Under the pieces are notes generated by a model that was given only the letters and a program-made list of their open reading frames with translations, made no database searches and was not told where the DNA came from. DNA of 64,000 nucleotides from DATARR01 sp036376245 (GTDB taxonomy: Bacteria > Acidobacteriota > Thermoanaerobaculia > Multivoradales > UBA5704), in the NCBI GenBank assembly GCA_036376245.1, contig DASVAS010000007.1:310001-374000 (forward strand). The letters run 5' to 3'. Position 1 is the stretch's first letter, and the number at the start of each line of letters is the position of its first letter. Shown here piece after piece: positions 1 through 14,688 of this stretch. The translations under genes were made by a program, and so were the position numbers.

Positions 1-972
1 CCTGACCCGGCCCGCCCCCCCGGCAAGGCCCTGGTGGCCATCGGCGGGGGCACCGGACTGTCCGCCCTGCTGCGCGGCCTCAAGCACCACGTCGGAACCG
101 AGCGGCTGCGCCAGCTCACCGGCGTCGTCACCGTCACCGACGACGGCGGCTCCTCCGGCCGGCTGCGCCGCGAGTTCGGCGTCCTGCCGCCCGGGGATAT
201 CCGCAACTGCATCGTGGCCCTGGCGGACGACGAGGACGTCCTCGCCCGCCTCTTCCAGTACCGCTTCCCGAACGGCGACGGCCTGCTCGGCCACTCCTTC
301 GGCAACCTGTTCCTGACCGCCCTCACCGGCATCACCGGGGACTTCCACCAGGCGATCCTCACCGCCGAGTCGGTCCTCTCGGTGCGCGGCAAGGTCTTCC
401 CCGCCACCGTCAACGACGTCCGGCTGCGGGCGCGGGGCGTCTCGGGCCGGATCTACGAAGGAGAGTCGGAGGTGGGCCTCTCGGGCGAGAAGCTGGCCGC
501 GGTGGAGATCGATCCGCACGCGCCGCCGGCCTTCCCGCCGGCCGTGGGGGCGCTGGAGAAGGCCGATCTCATCCTGCTCGGCCCCGGGTCGCTCTACACC
601 TCGATCCTGCCGAACCTGCTGATCCCGGGCATCCGCCAGGCGGTGACCAAGTCGAAGGCGCGCAAGGTCCTGCTGCTCAACCTGATGACCCAGCCGGGCG
701 AGACCGACGGCATGACCGGGGTCGACCACCTGGAGGCGCTGCTGCGCTTCACCGGCCCGGGCGTCATCGACGCCGTGCTGGTCAACTCGACCGAGATCCC
801 CGAGCCCCTGCTGTCCCACTACGCCGAGACCGGCTCGGAGCCGGTCAAGTGCGACCGCGAGGCCCTGGAATCCCTCGGCGTCGGGATCGTCGAGGCCGAC
901 CTCCTGGCCGAGGGCGACTACATCCGCCATGATTCGGCCAAGCTCGCCCGCGCCGTGCTGAGCCTGACCTAG
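1..972 (+). CDS. yvcK: YvcK/CofD-family gluconeogenesis factor (5' partial)
   Basis: Homologue of YvcK (CofD-like fold), a UDP-sugar-binding protein known to affect cell shape and growth on gluconeogenic carbon. The reading frame is open from the first base of the window. A GTG at 34 begins just before the nucleotide-binding motif IGGGTGLS, but the residues before it (KALV) already look like family sequence, so the true start probably lies upstream. Other family blocks seen are TDDGGSSGRLR, GDIRNC, HSFGNLFL and LLGPGSLYTS. About 320 residues are present, the normal length. The stop lies 8 nt before glmU, so the gene probably heads a cell-wall precursor operon with glmU and glmS. That fits the reported YvcK link to peptidoglycan synthesis. 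Confidence 0.93.
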   Translation, partial: PDPARPPGKALVAIGGGTGLSALLRGLKHHVGTERLRQLTGVVTVTDDGGSSGRLRREFGVLPPGDIRNCIVALADDEDVLARLFQYRFPNGDGLLGHSFGNLFLTALTGITGDFHQAILTAESVLSVRGKVFPATVNDVRLRARGVSGRIYEGESEVGLSGEKLAAVEIDPHAPPAFPPAVGALEKADLILLGPGSLYTSILPNLLIPGIRQAVTKSKARKVLLLNLMTQPGETDGMTGVDHLEALLRFTGPGVIDAVLVNSTEIPEPLLSHYAETGSEPVKCDREALESLGVGIVEADLLAEGDYIRHDSAKLARAVLSLT

Positions 973-980
973 GAGATCCG

Positions 981-2381
981 ATGTCCGACCACCGCCCCCG
1001 CGTCGCCGTGATCCTGGCCGCCGGCAAGGGGACGCGCATGAAGTCCTCCCTGCCGAAGGTCCTGCACCGGGCGGCCGGCCAGCCGCTCCTCCAATGGGTG
1101 ATCGACGCCGCCCGCGAGGCCGGCTGCGAGCGCATCCTGGTCGTCGTGGGCCACGGCGCCGAGCGCGTCCGCGAGGAGATCGCCGGGGACGACCTGGGCT
1201 GGGTCCTCCAGGCCGAGCAGAAGGGCACCGGCCACGCCCTGGCCCAGGGCGAGCCGGAGATTCCGGGCGAGGCCACCGTGCTGGTCCTCTCCGGCGACGT
1301 GCCCCTGCTCCAGCCCGCCACCCTGGCCCGCCTCGCCGAGGAAGCGGCCGAAGGCTGGGGCGCCATGGCGGTCGCCGAGCTGGACGAGCCGGGCTCCCTG
1401 GGCCGGGTGATCGTGGACGATGCGGGCACCTTCCAGAAAATCGTCGAGGCGCGGGACGCCTCCCCTGAGGAGCTGGCCGAGCGGCGGATCAACGCCGGCA
1501 TCTACGCCTTCCCGGCGCCGGACATCTTCGACTACCTGCGGAAGGTGGACACCAACAACGCCCAGGGCGAGATCTACCTCACCGACGCCGTCACCAACGC
1601 CGCGAAGGACGGCAAGCCGGTGCGGCTGGTGACGCTCGACGATCCGGACGAGGCCCTGGGGGTCAACGACCGCTCGGAGCTGGCGCGCGTCCACCGCCTG
1701 CTCCTGGACCGCCGCCTGCTGGCCCTGATGAAGTCCGGCGTGACCATCCTGGATCCGGCGCGGACCGTGGTCGATCCCGGGGTGCGGATCGGCGAGGACA
1801 CTATCCTCCATCCCGGGGTGTCCCTCCTGGGCGGCACCGTCATTGGCAGAGATTGCACGATCCACCAGGGCGCCTGGCTCCGGGACACGGCCGTGGGCGA
1901 GGGAGTAACCATCGAGCCTTACAGTGTTCTGGATTCCGCGGAGGTGGGGGACGGCTGCCGCGTGGGCCCCTTCGCCCGGCTGCGGCCGGCATCCCGCTTG
2001 CTGGAGGGAGCCCGGGTGGGGAACTTCGTCGAGGTGAAAAGCTCGCAACTCGGGGCGGGAGCCAAGGTGAGCCATCTCGCGTACGTCGGCGACGCCACCG
2101 TGGGCGAAGGCGCCAACCTGGGCGCCGGCGTGGTCACCTGCAACTATGATGGCGAGCGGAAACACGCCACCGAGATCGGCCCCGGCGCCTTCATCGGCAG
2201 CGACACCATGCTCGTGGCGCCCGTAAAAGTGGGCGCCGGAGCGTCGACGGCCGCGGGCTCGATCATCACCAAGAACGTCCCCGAGGGGGCGCTGGCGGTG
2301 GGCCGGGTGCGGCAGAAGAACCTGGACGGTTGGGCCGGCGGGCTGCGCCGCAAGCGCGGCCAAGCCAAGAAAGAGGACTAG
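981..2381 (+). CDS. glmU: Bifunctional GlmU: GlcNAc-1-P uridyltransferase / GlcN-1-P acetyltransferase
   Basis: Cytosolic enzyme making UDP-GlcNAc from glucosamine-1-phosphate, acetyl-CoA and UTP, the precursor for peptidoglycan and lipid A. The N-terminal pyrophosphorylase signature LAAGKGTRMKSSLPKVLH is near residues 11-28, with the sugar-nucleotide motif LSGDVPLL near 103. The C-terminal half is a left-handed beta-helix with hexapeptide repeats. It retains the catalytic-His block KVSHLAYVGD and the NYDG loop. Its 466 aa is normal. The ATG at 981 follows AGGAGATCC. The stop is 2 nt before glmS, so the two are surely co-transcribed. Confidence 0.97.
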   Translation: MSDHRPRVAVILAAGKGTRMKSSLPKVLHRAAGQPLLQWVIDAAREAGCERILVVVGHGAERVREEIAGDDLGWVLQAEQKGTGHALAQGEPEIPGEATVLVLSGDVPLLQPATLARLAEEAAEGWGAMAVAELDEPGSLGRVIVDDAGTFQKIVEARDASPEELAERRINAGIYAFPAPDIFDYLRKVDTNNAQGEIYLTDAVTNAAKDGKPVRLVTLDDPDEALGVNDRSELARVHRLLLDRRLLALMKSGVTILDPARTVVDPGVRIGEDTILHPGVSLLGGTVIGRDCTIHQGAWLRDTAVGEGVTIEPYSVLDSAEVGDGCRVGPFARLRPASRLLEGARVGNFVEVKSSQLGAGAKVSHLAYVGDATVGEGANLGAGVVTCNYDGERKHATEIGPGAFIGSDTMLVAPVKVGAGASTAAGSIITKNVPEGALAVGRVRQKNLDGWAGGLRRKRGQAKKED

Positions 2382-2383
2382 CC

Positions 2384-4203
<1,820 letters not shown>

Positions 4204-4207
<4 letters not shown>

Positions 4208-4401
4208 GGGAGACATTGACCGCGATTCTGCACAGGGAAGGGGATATTTACGTCGCCGAGTGCCCCGAGGTTGGCACGGTCAGCCAGGGATCCTCACTGG
4301 AAGAGGCGATCACCAACCTGAAGGAAGCCACGGAGCTGTTCCTGGAGGAGTTCCCTCCGCCCGGGCATAAATGCCCGGGCTACCCCGAAACAGCCGGGTA
4401 A
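4204..4401 (+). CDS. HicB-like (UPF0150) small protein, 3' end rewritten by a repeat
   Basis: Short HicB/UPF0150-type fold: AILHREGDIYVAECPEVG, then TVSQGSSLEEAITNLKEATELFLEEF. Family members act as antitoxins to HicA, but no HicA-like gene is adjacent, so this is an orphan. The GTG start at 4204 overlaps the glmS stop (GTGA), so it is translationally coupled. After EEFPPP the protein stops resembling the family, whose members usually continue with a short beta strand. The last dozen residues (GHKCPGYPETAG) are encoded by the palindromic repeat at 4359-4380 and its flank, as if that element had inserted into the 3' end. Function beyond the fold is not inferred. Confidence 0.7.
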
Positions 4402-4470
4402 ACCCGACTGATGGAGTCCCCTTCAGGGGGCTCTTTTGACTAGCCCGGGCATTTATGCCCGGGCGGGGGC
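4353..4470. repeat. REP doublet (REPIN-like), two inverted copies of a 22-nt palindrome
   Basis: Two copies of a perfect palindrome built on GCCCGGGCAT and ATGCCCGGGC lie at 4359-4380 (central AA) and 4443-4464 (central TT). They are reverse complements of each other, 62 nt apart, flanked by G-rich heads. That is the layout of a REPIN. A third copy is at 56547-56576. The first copy lies inside the 3' end of the HicB-like gene. Confidence 0.8.
4415..4437 (+). terminator. Rho-independent terminator after glmU-glmS-hicB-like
   Basis: The stem AGTCCCC / GGGGGCT with loop TTCA is followed by CTTTTG on the plus strand. It lies between the two palindromes of the REP doublet and directly after the last gene of the glm transcript. 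Confidence 0.55.
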
Positions 4471-4473
4471 TCA

Positions 4474-6291
4474 ATGACCACCACCGCCGACGCCGTCTAC
4501 ACCCAGCGCCGCGACGCCTTCGCCGCCGAGGAGGCCCGGCTCGCCCGGATCTCCTTCCGGTTCTCCTCCTTCCGCGGCGTGCTGTTCCTGCTCTTCGTCG
4601 CCTGTCTGGCGGTGATCCTGGTCCAGTCGCGGATGCGGGAGTGGGAGTGGTGGGCCGGGGCGGCGTTCTGGTTCGTGGCGTTCATGGCGGTGCTGCCGTG
4701 GCACGACCGGATCATTCAGCGACAGCGCAGACAGGGAGAGCTGCGGAAGATCAACGAGGAGGGACTGCTCCGGATCGCCCGCGATTGGGAGCGCCTGCCG
4801 CTGCTGGCACTCCCCGAGCCTGACGACACCGAGCGCCCCGTGGCCCGGGATCTCAACCTCTTCGGCCGCGCCTCCCTCGCCCATCTGCTCGGGACGGTCC
4901 ACACGCCTTTCGGCAAGTCGATCCTGGCGGACTGGCTGCTCCATCCGGCGGAGCCCCAGGAGATCGCGCGGCGCCAGGCGGCGGTCGCCGATCTCGCGCC
5001 GCAGATCGAGCTGCGGCAGGAGCTTCAGGCGGATGTCCGCCCCATGGAGAAGAAACAGCCGGACCTGGAGTCCTTCCTGCGGTGGGCCGAGGGAGAGCCG
5101 TGGATGATGCGGCGTCCCGGGTTGACCTGGGTGGCCCGGATTCTCGCTGTCGCGACTCCCGCGGCGCTTTTTGCATTCATCCTGACTCCCTTTCCGGCAT
5201 TCCCATTCCTGCTGCTGTTGACGATCAATCTCGTCCTCAGCCATGTCTACTCGGGTCCAGTCAACGGCGCCTTCGACCTCCTCGAATCCAAGGACGGCGA
5301 GTTCCAGCTCTACGCCGGGGCTCTGGAACGTATCGCGGGGCATGCCTCGGTCTCCGAGGACCTGATGCTCCAGTCCAAGCCGGCTCATCACTGGATGGAG
5401 CGACTTCATAGCGGGGTCGAGCTGTCGCGCACCCGGCACTCGGCGTATCTTCACTTTCCCCTCCAGACGCTCTTCCTATGGGACTTCCACGTCCTGCGCC
5501 GGTTGGAGAGGTGGCAACAGGAGGCCGGTTCTCATGCCCGAGGATGGCTGGCGGCGCTCGGACGCTTCGAATCCCTCTCAGCCTTCGCGGGTTTGCGCTT
5601 CGATCATCCTGGGTGGTCCTTCCCCGAGGTGGCCTCCAGTACCGACCGCTACGACGCGCGGGATCTAGGCCATCCGCTGATCCGGGACGAGGCTCGGGTG
5701 ACCAATGACGTGACGGTCGGCCCGCCGGGGACGTTCCTGCTGGTGACCGGCTCCAACATGTCCGGCAAGAGCACGCTCCTGCGCTCGATCGGGATCAACG
5801 CGGTGCTCGCCCAGGCGGGCGGGCCGGTCTGCGCCGCGGAGCTGCGGATGCCGCCGGCCACGCTGGCGACGAGCATCCTGGTGGAGGACTCGCTGGCCGA
5901 GGGCGTCTCCTTCTTCATGGCCGAGCTGAAGCGGATCCAGAAGATTGTCGAGGAATCCGACCGCCACCGGTCCGGCGGCCGCGTCCTCCTCTACCTCCTG
6001 GACGAGATCCTGCGCGGGACCAACACCTACGAGCGTCAGGTGGCGGTCCGCCGCGTGCTCCTCCACCTCCTCCGCCGGAACGCCATCGGCGCGATCTCCA
6101 CCCACGACCTCCAGCTCGCCGAGGTGGAGGATCTGGTCGCCGCCGCCGTGCCGGTCCACTTCCAGGAGACGCTCCACCCCGGCGGCGATCCGCCCATGAC
6201 CTTCGACTACAGGATGCGGCCGGGAGTGGCGACGACGGTCAACGCGCTGAAGCTGATGGAGCTGGTGGGACTCCGGACCGAGGATCTCTGA
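4474..6291 (+). CDS. MutS-family ATPase with predicted membrane anchor
   Basis: C-terminal MutS ATPase domain: Walker A GSNMSGKST (residues 426-434), Walker B LLYLLDEILRGTN, and the STHD-type motif AISTHDLQLAE. At 605 aa it lacks the MutS N-terminal mismatch-recognition domain. Instead it has hydrophobic segments at about residues 33-51 and 58-74, and another hydrophobic stretch near 220-260. It therefore belongs to a MutS-related family that is probably membrane-attached and not to canonical MutS1/MutS2. A role in mismatch repair should not be assumed. The start ATG at 4474 lies just after the REP doublet. Confidence 0.85.
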   Translation: MTTTADAVYTQRRDAFAAEEARLARISFRFSSFRGVLFLLFVACLAVILVQSRMREWEWWAGAAFWFVAFMAVLPWHDRIIQRQRRQGELRKINEEGLLRIARDWERLPLLALPEPDDTERPVARDLNLFGRASLAHLLGTVHTPFGKSILADWLLHPAEPQEIARRQAAVADLAPQIELRQELQADVRPMEKKQPDLESFLRWAEGEPWMMRRPGLTWVARILAVATPAALFAFILTPFPAFPFLLLLTINLVLSHVYSGPVNGAFDLLESKDGEFQLYAGALERIAGHASVSEDLMLQSKPAHHWMERLHSGVELSRTRHSAYLHFPLQTLFLWDFHVLRRLERWQQEAGSHARGWLAALGRFESLSAFAGLRFDHPGWSFPEVASSTDRYDARDLGHPLIRDEARVTNDVTVGPPGTFLLVTGSNMSGKSTLLRSIGINAVLAQAGGPVCAAELRMPPATLATSILVEDSLAEGVSFFMAELKRIQKIVEESDRHRSGGRVLLYLLDEILRGTNTYERQVAVRRVLLHLLRRNAIGAISTHDLQLAEVEDLVAAAVPVHFQETLHPGGDPPMTFDYRMRPGVATTVNALKLMELVGLRTEDL

Positions 6292-6309
6292 GGCGAAGGG
6301 GAAGGGAAA

Positions 6310-6335
6310 GCGGGGCGCCGCTGAGGGCGCCCCGC
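6310..6335. terminator. Bidirectional hairpin between convergent genes
   Basis: A perfect 10-bp stem, GCGGGGCGCC / GGCGCCCCGC, with a 6-nt loop lies in the 51-nt gap between the convergent ends of the MutS-like gene and hppA. There is no U-tract on either strand, so termination efficiency is uncertain. Confidence 0.5.
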
Positions 6336-6342
6336 GGACCGA

Positions 6343-8811
<2,469 letters not shown>

Positions 8812-9166
8812 AGTTCCTCCAATAACCTCCGGATTCCTTGGGAAAAAACGGACCTTCACAGCGCGAGACGAGACCTCGAGATCCCGGGGAGACCGGGCCG
8901 AGGCCGGACCGCGCTGACAGGGTTGATACCCAGACGTTCTTCCCGCCGGCCCGCGATCCCTGCCCTGGAGACGGGTGTACCAGAGCGGACCTGGCGTGAA
9001 GATCCGGGGGAAGGTATCACAACTGGGGGTGATTCCGAGCCGGGATCTTGCCCCACCGGTGCGATCTTCATAGAGTCTCCTCTATACTAAGCTGGCCTGA
9101 ATAGCTTGTCAGAAGCGCAAGGGAGGGGCCCTGGCGCATCGACGGGTCTCCACTGGAGGATCGACG
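8812..9166. other. Divergent intergenic region hppA / pseudokinase
   Basis: These 355 nt separate two divergently transcribed genes and must hold both promoters. TATACT at 9082-9087 is a possible -10 for the plus-strand gene, but no convincing -35 is visible. I see no repeat or RNA structure. Short open frames here have no recognisable content. Confidence 0.4.
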
Positions 9167-11578
9167 ATGCAGTTCCGTGAGCTGACCGATCGTTATCAGC
9201 TTCAGAAGATCCTGAAGTCCACCCGTTTCGGGACCATCCTGCGGGCCACGGACAACCGCACGGGCGCGACGGTCGCGGTCAAGCTCATCACCGTGCCGCC
9301 TCAGCCAGGGGTCCAGCCGGGCGCGGCGCTGATGGCGGCGGCGCCGGCCTTCCAGAAGCTGGCGGTCACGCTGGCGGGGCTCCAGCACCCGAACCTCCCC
9401 GTCGTCCTCGACTTCGGGTTCACGACCGACGGCAGCGCCTTCCTGGTGCAGGAGCCGCTGGAGGGGAGGACGCTCGACACGCTGACCGGCGCCTCCCCCA
9501 ACCAGATGCTGAGCCTGGTCGCGCAGGCCCTGGACGGTCTGGAGACGCTGGCAAGCCGCGGGCTGACCCATCACAACGTCTCGCCGGACAACGTCCTCGT
9601 CCTGCCGAACGGGCAGGTGAAGCTCACCGGGCTCGGCGCGGCCATCTTCCGGCCCCGCGGTCCGGAAGCGGCGGGGACGGAAAACGCCCGCTACCGCGCT
9701 CCCGAGCTGAACGAGGCCGGTCCGGCGGACTGGCGGGCCGACATCTACTCCCTGGCCCTCGTCGCCTGCGCCGCCATCGGGGCCACGGTGGGATTCGGCG
9801 ACCCGCCGGTGGTGCAGCTGCCGCTGGCGGTGAGCTTCGAGCTGGAGAACGACGAGGCGCTCCGGCAGGCCCTCGAGCGCTCCCTGCGGCGGAACCCTGG
9901 AGAGCGCCCCACGCCGCCGCAGTTCCGGGAGGCGCTCCGCCTGGCGCTCGGCGGCGCGGCGACGGCCCCGCCTCCGGGCCAGGAGCCGGCGGCGCCCGCG
10001 CCGCTCCAGGCCGCCCCTCTCCCTCCCCCCATGTTGACGCCTCCGGACCCGGCGCCGAGCAACGTGACGCCCTTCCCGGCTCCAGCCCTGCCGAAGCCCG
10101 CGGCGGTCCCGCCGGCAGTTCCCGTGACGGCCGCCGCGGCGGCTCCCCTGACGGAGGAGGAGCAGGAGGAGGAGGTCCTCTCGGCGGTGGACGACGAGAT
10201 CCTCAACGCTCTTCTCTCCGTCCCCGCGCCGCCGCCCCGGCTCCCGTCCAGCGCCGAGGCGCAGGGAAACGTGGTCCCCTTCCCCAGCGGCCCGGTCCCG
10301 GTGGCGAGCGCACCCAGGACGGCGGCCAAGAAGCCGAGGGCGCACCGCCGTCCGGCCGTGCTGGCGGTAATCGCCGGCGTGCTCGTGCTGGGCGCCCTGA
10401 CCGCGTACTGGTTCCTGAGCCGTCCGAAGACGGCGGCGGAGACCGTTGCGGCGCCTCCTCCGCCCGCCCTCCCGGACTGGTTCCAGGATCCCCCGGTGGA
10501 GGAGCTGGAGCAGGCCCGGATGTACCTGGCCCTGGGAGAGGACCTGAAGGCGCGCAAGGTGCTGCGGGCGATCCCCTACGGCCAGCAGGGGTTGCTCTCG
10601 CCGGAAGCCTGCCGGACTCTGTCGTCCATCGAGGAGAACCTGGCCCTGGCCGGTCTCGAGCGGCTGCCCTCGGATCTCGCGGCGGCCCTGCGCGACGGCG
10701 ACTTCGCGGCCCTCCAGGGCGCCATCGACGTCGGCACCGGGCAGGAGGCCGGGATGACCCCGGAGGTGCGGGCGGACTTCGACCGCGCCCGCGCCCTGGT
10801 CCAGACCTACGCCGAGGCGATGCTGGCGTCCGGGCGGGGGGAGCACGTGGCCGTGCTGGAGCGGCTCGCCGCCCTGAAGAGCCAGCTCCCGGAGTTGAGC
10901 GATCCCGAGGACCTGCGGGGCAAGGCCGCTTCAGCCCTGGAAGCCCAGGCGGAGGCGCTGACCCGCGAGGCGAGCTACGACAAGGCGCTGACCGTGATCG
11001 AGCCTATCGGCCGCACCTGGCCCGACCGGCCCGGCCACGAGGAGCGGGTGGCGAAATATCAGAAGTACAAGGAGGACGAGAAGGCGCAGGAGGCGATCCT
11101 CGCCACCCTCCCCACCGCCGAACGCCGGAAGACGCCCGAAGAAGGTCTCCAGATGCTGGAGGGGGTCGAGCCGACGCCCCACCTGGCGCCCCGGTTCGCC
11201 GAGGCCCGCGCCCGCCTGGAGGAGCTCCTGGCCCGGCTCGACAAAGAGCCGCCCAAGGTCGTGCTGCGTGACGGCTACCTCCTGGAGTACGCCCGCGGCA
11301 CCGTGGCGGAGCTGAGCTTCCGGGCCACGGACGACCACAAGGTGAAGGACGTCAAGATCCTGGCCCGGCCTGAAGGGGGCAAGTGGAAGGAGCTGCCGGC
11401 GGAGAAGAGCCGCTCCTTCTACTTCACCGTGGAGATCGGGCCGGACTTCCACAAGAACGGCACGGTCGAGGTCTACGCGGTAGCCACCGACCTCTCGGGC
11501 CACGAGGGCATGCTGGGAAGCCGGGATCAACCGCTCGTCGTCAAGCGCAAACAGGGCTTCGAGCGGCTGATCCGGTAG
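9167..11578 (+). CDS. Transmembrane protein with a Ser/Thr pseudokinase domain
   Basis: Residues about 10-260 have the Hanks-kinase fold: VAVK with Lys39, the APE motif (YRAPEL) and the DIYSLA block. The catalytic loop HRD is changed to H135-H136-N137 and the metal-binding DFG is GLG (Gly155 replaces Asp). The glycine loop (KSTRFGTI) is degenerate. Both essential aspartates are missing, so it is probably a pseudokinase that binds and does not phosphorylate. A Pro/Ala-rich linker leads to one membrane segment at about 396-414. The C-terminal ~390 residues would be extracytoplasmic: helical TPR-like sequence, then a terminal beta-rich Ig-like region. No PASTA repeats. A receptor or scaffold role is inferred. 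Confidence 0.82.
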   Translation: MQFRELTDRYQLQKILKSTRFGTILRATDNRTGATVAVKLITVPPQPGVQPGAALMAAAPAFQKLAVTLAGLQHPNLPVVLDFGFTTDGSAFLVQEPLEGRTLDTLTGASPNQMLSLVAQALDGLETLASRGLTHHNVSPDNVLVLPNGQVKLTGLGAAIFRPRGPEAAGTENARYRAPELNEAGPADWRADIYSLALVACAAIGATVGFGDPPVVQLPLAVSFELENDEALRQALERSLRRNPGERPTPPQFREALRLALGGAATAPPPGQEPAAPAPLQAAPLPPPMLTPPDPAPSNVTPFPAPALPKPAAVPPAVPVTAAAAAPLTEEEQEEEVLSAVDDEILNALLSVPAPPPRLPSSAEAQGNVVPFPSGPVPVASAPRTAAKKPRAHRRPAVLAVIAGVLVLGALTAYWFLSRPKTAAETVAAPPPPALPDWFQDPPVEELEQARMYLALGEDLKARKVLRAIPYGQQGLLSPEACRTLSSIEENLALAGLERLPSDLAAALRDGDFAALQGAIDVGTGQEAGMTPEVRADFDRARALVQTYAEAMLASGRGEHVAVLERLAALKSQLPELSDPEDLRGKAASALEAQAEALTREASYDKALTVIEPIGRTWPDRPGHEERVAKYQKYKEDEKAQEAILATLPTAERRKTPEEGLQMLEGVEPTPHLAPRFAEARARLEELLARLDKEPPKVVLRDGYLLEYARGTVAELSFRATDDHKVKDVKILARPEGGKWKELPAEKSRSFYFTVEIGPDFHKNGTVEVYAVATDLSGHEGMLGSRDQPLVVKRKQGFERLIR

Positions 11579-11590
11579 GTCCGGCGGCGG

Positions 11591-13555
<1,965 letters not shown>

Positions 13556-13577
13556 GAACGAGAGAACGGGCGGGGAC

Positions 13578-13596
13578 GGGGCGGGATTCCCGCCCC
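13578..13596. terminator. GC-rich hairpin upstream of the ABC exporter gene
   Basis: An 8-bp perfect stem, GGGGCGGG / CCCGCCCC, with loop ATT lies in the 59-nt gap between the lipoprotein gene stop and the exporter start. On the minus strand there is no U-tract, so it may only attenuate read-through. Confidence 0.35.
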
Positions 13597-13614
13597 TTTC
13601 TCCCCCGCTCCCGC

Positions 13615-14616
13615 TCAGCGGCCCCGGCCGGTGGAAGCCACCCGGATCTCCACCGGGTCGTCCAGCCGCAGGCTGACCACCGTGCCCTCGGAGAAGACGA
13701 CCTCCTGGCCCGGGGTCCTGGAGGCGATGACGGCTCCGGCCGCGGCGCCGACGACCGCGCCGATGACGCCGCCCTTGGTGCGGTCGCTCTTCTTGAGCAC
13801 GCGCCCCAGGATGGCGCCGCCCGCGGCGGCCCCGCCGATGGTGGCGGCGTCCCGGCCGGTCTCGCTCCGCCCCTGCTGGACGAACGAGGCTTCGATGGGC
13901 ACTCGCGTGCCAGAGGGCAGCACCAGGTCGGTGAACGCCAGGGCCAGCCGCGCCCGGCCGCCGATCTTCTGCTGGATGGGCGCCGCCTCGGTCACCTGGC
14001 CCAGGATCTCCGAGCCCGTCGGGATGACGACGTGCCCTTCCTCGCGGATGTCGTTGGCGACGCGGACGCGGAAAGTGTCGCCCTCGCGGCTGGTGTTGCT
14101 CGCCACCGTCTCGGTGAACTCGACGTCCAACTGCGTGCCGGCCGGCACGGTTGCGTAGGTGACGAGGGACGGCGCGCGCTCCGCCTCGGGCTCAGGCTCG
14201 GGTTCGGGCTCAGGCTCCGCTTCCCGGACGGGCTCCTCGCGGGGCGCCGCCGCAGGTTCGGCGCGCTCGACCACTCTCTCCTCGGCGCGCGGCGCCGTGG
14301 AGGGACGGAGCGGAGCAGGACGCAAGGCGGCGCGGGTCTCCCCCTCGCGCTCCCGGAGCAGGCGCTCGCGGGCGTCGAGCTCGGCCTGCCGGGCCGCCAG
14401 GTCGCTTTCCCGCGTCCGCAGATCCGCGTCGTCCTGGATCTCCACGGACTTCGGCGGGTTGTTCAGGTCGTTGAGCTCGGGCGTGACCGTGGCCATGGAC
14501 GCCCCATGGTCGGACGGAATCTCTTCGGGAATCCTCTCTCCGCGGTCGCAGGCGAAGCTGAAAAGCGCCGCCACGGCGAGCGCCGGGAGAAGGGAATGTT
14601 GGATGGTGCTTTTCAT
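13615..14616 (-). CDS. Lipoprotein with coiled coil, acidic Pro-Glu tract and glycine-zipper region
   Basis: Unrecognised 333-aa exported protein. The N-terminus has a signal with a lipobox-like LFSFAC, Cys at about residue 23. Residues ~65-95 are a charged coiled coil (SDLAARQAELDARERLL). A repetitive Pro-Glu tract follows near 135-145. Then comes a beta-rich domain of about 90 residues (VPAGTQLDVEFTETVAS, VIPTGSEILGQV) resembling domains in other bacterial envelope proteins. A glycine-zipper stretch (GGAAAGGAILGRVL, GAVVGAAAGAVIASRT) follows, suggesting membrane or envelope association. The PE tract may span periplasm. Exact function unknown. Confidence 0.75.
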   Translation of the reverse strand: MKSTIQHSLLPALAVAALFSFACDRGERIPEEIPSDHGASMATVTPELNDLNNPPKSVEIQDDADLRTRESDLAARQAELDARERLLREREGETRAALRPAPLRPSTAPRAEERVVERAEPAAAPREEPVREAEPEPEPEPEPEAERAPSLVTYATVPAGTQLDVEFTETVASNTSREGDTFRVRVANDIREEGHVVIPTGSEILGQVTEAAPIQQKIGGRARLALAFTDLVLPSGTRVPIEASFVQQGRSETGRDAATIGGAAAGGAILGRVLKKSDRTKGGVIGAVVGAAAGAVIASRTPGQEVVFSEGTVVSLRLDDPVEIRVASTGRGR

Positions 14617-14688
14617 GGCTGTTTCCTCACTGTTGCGTCTCCCGGAGGAGAAAACAGCAAGGCCGGTGCCATGGGGATGAGGGACGGT

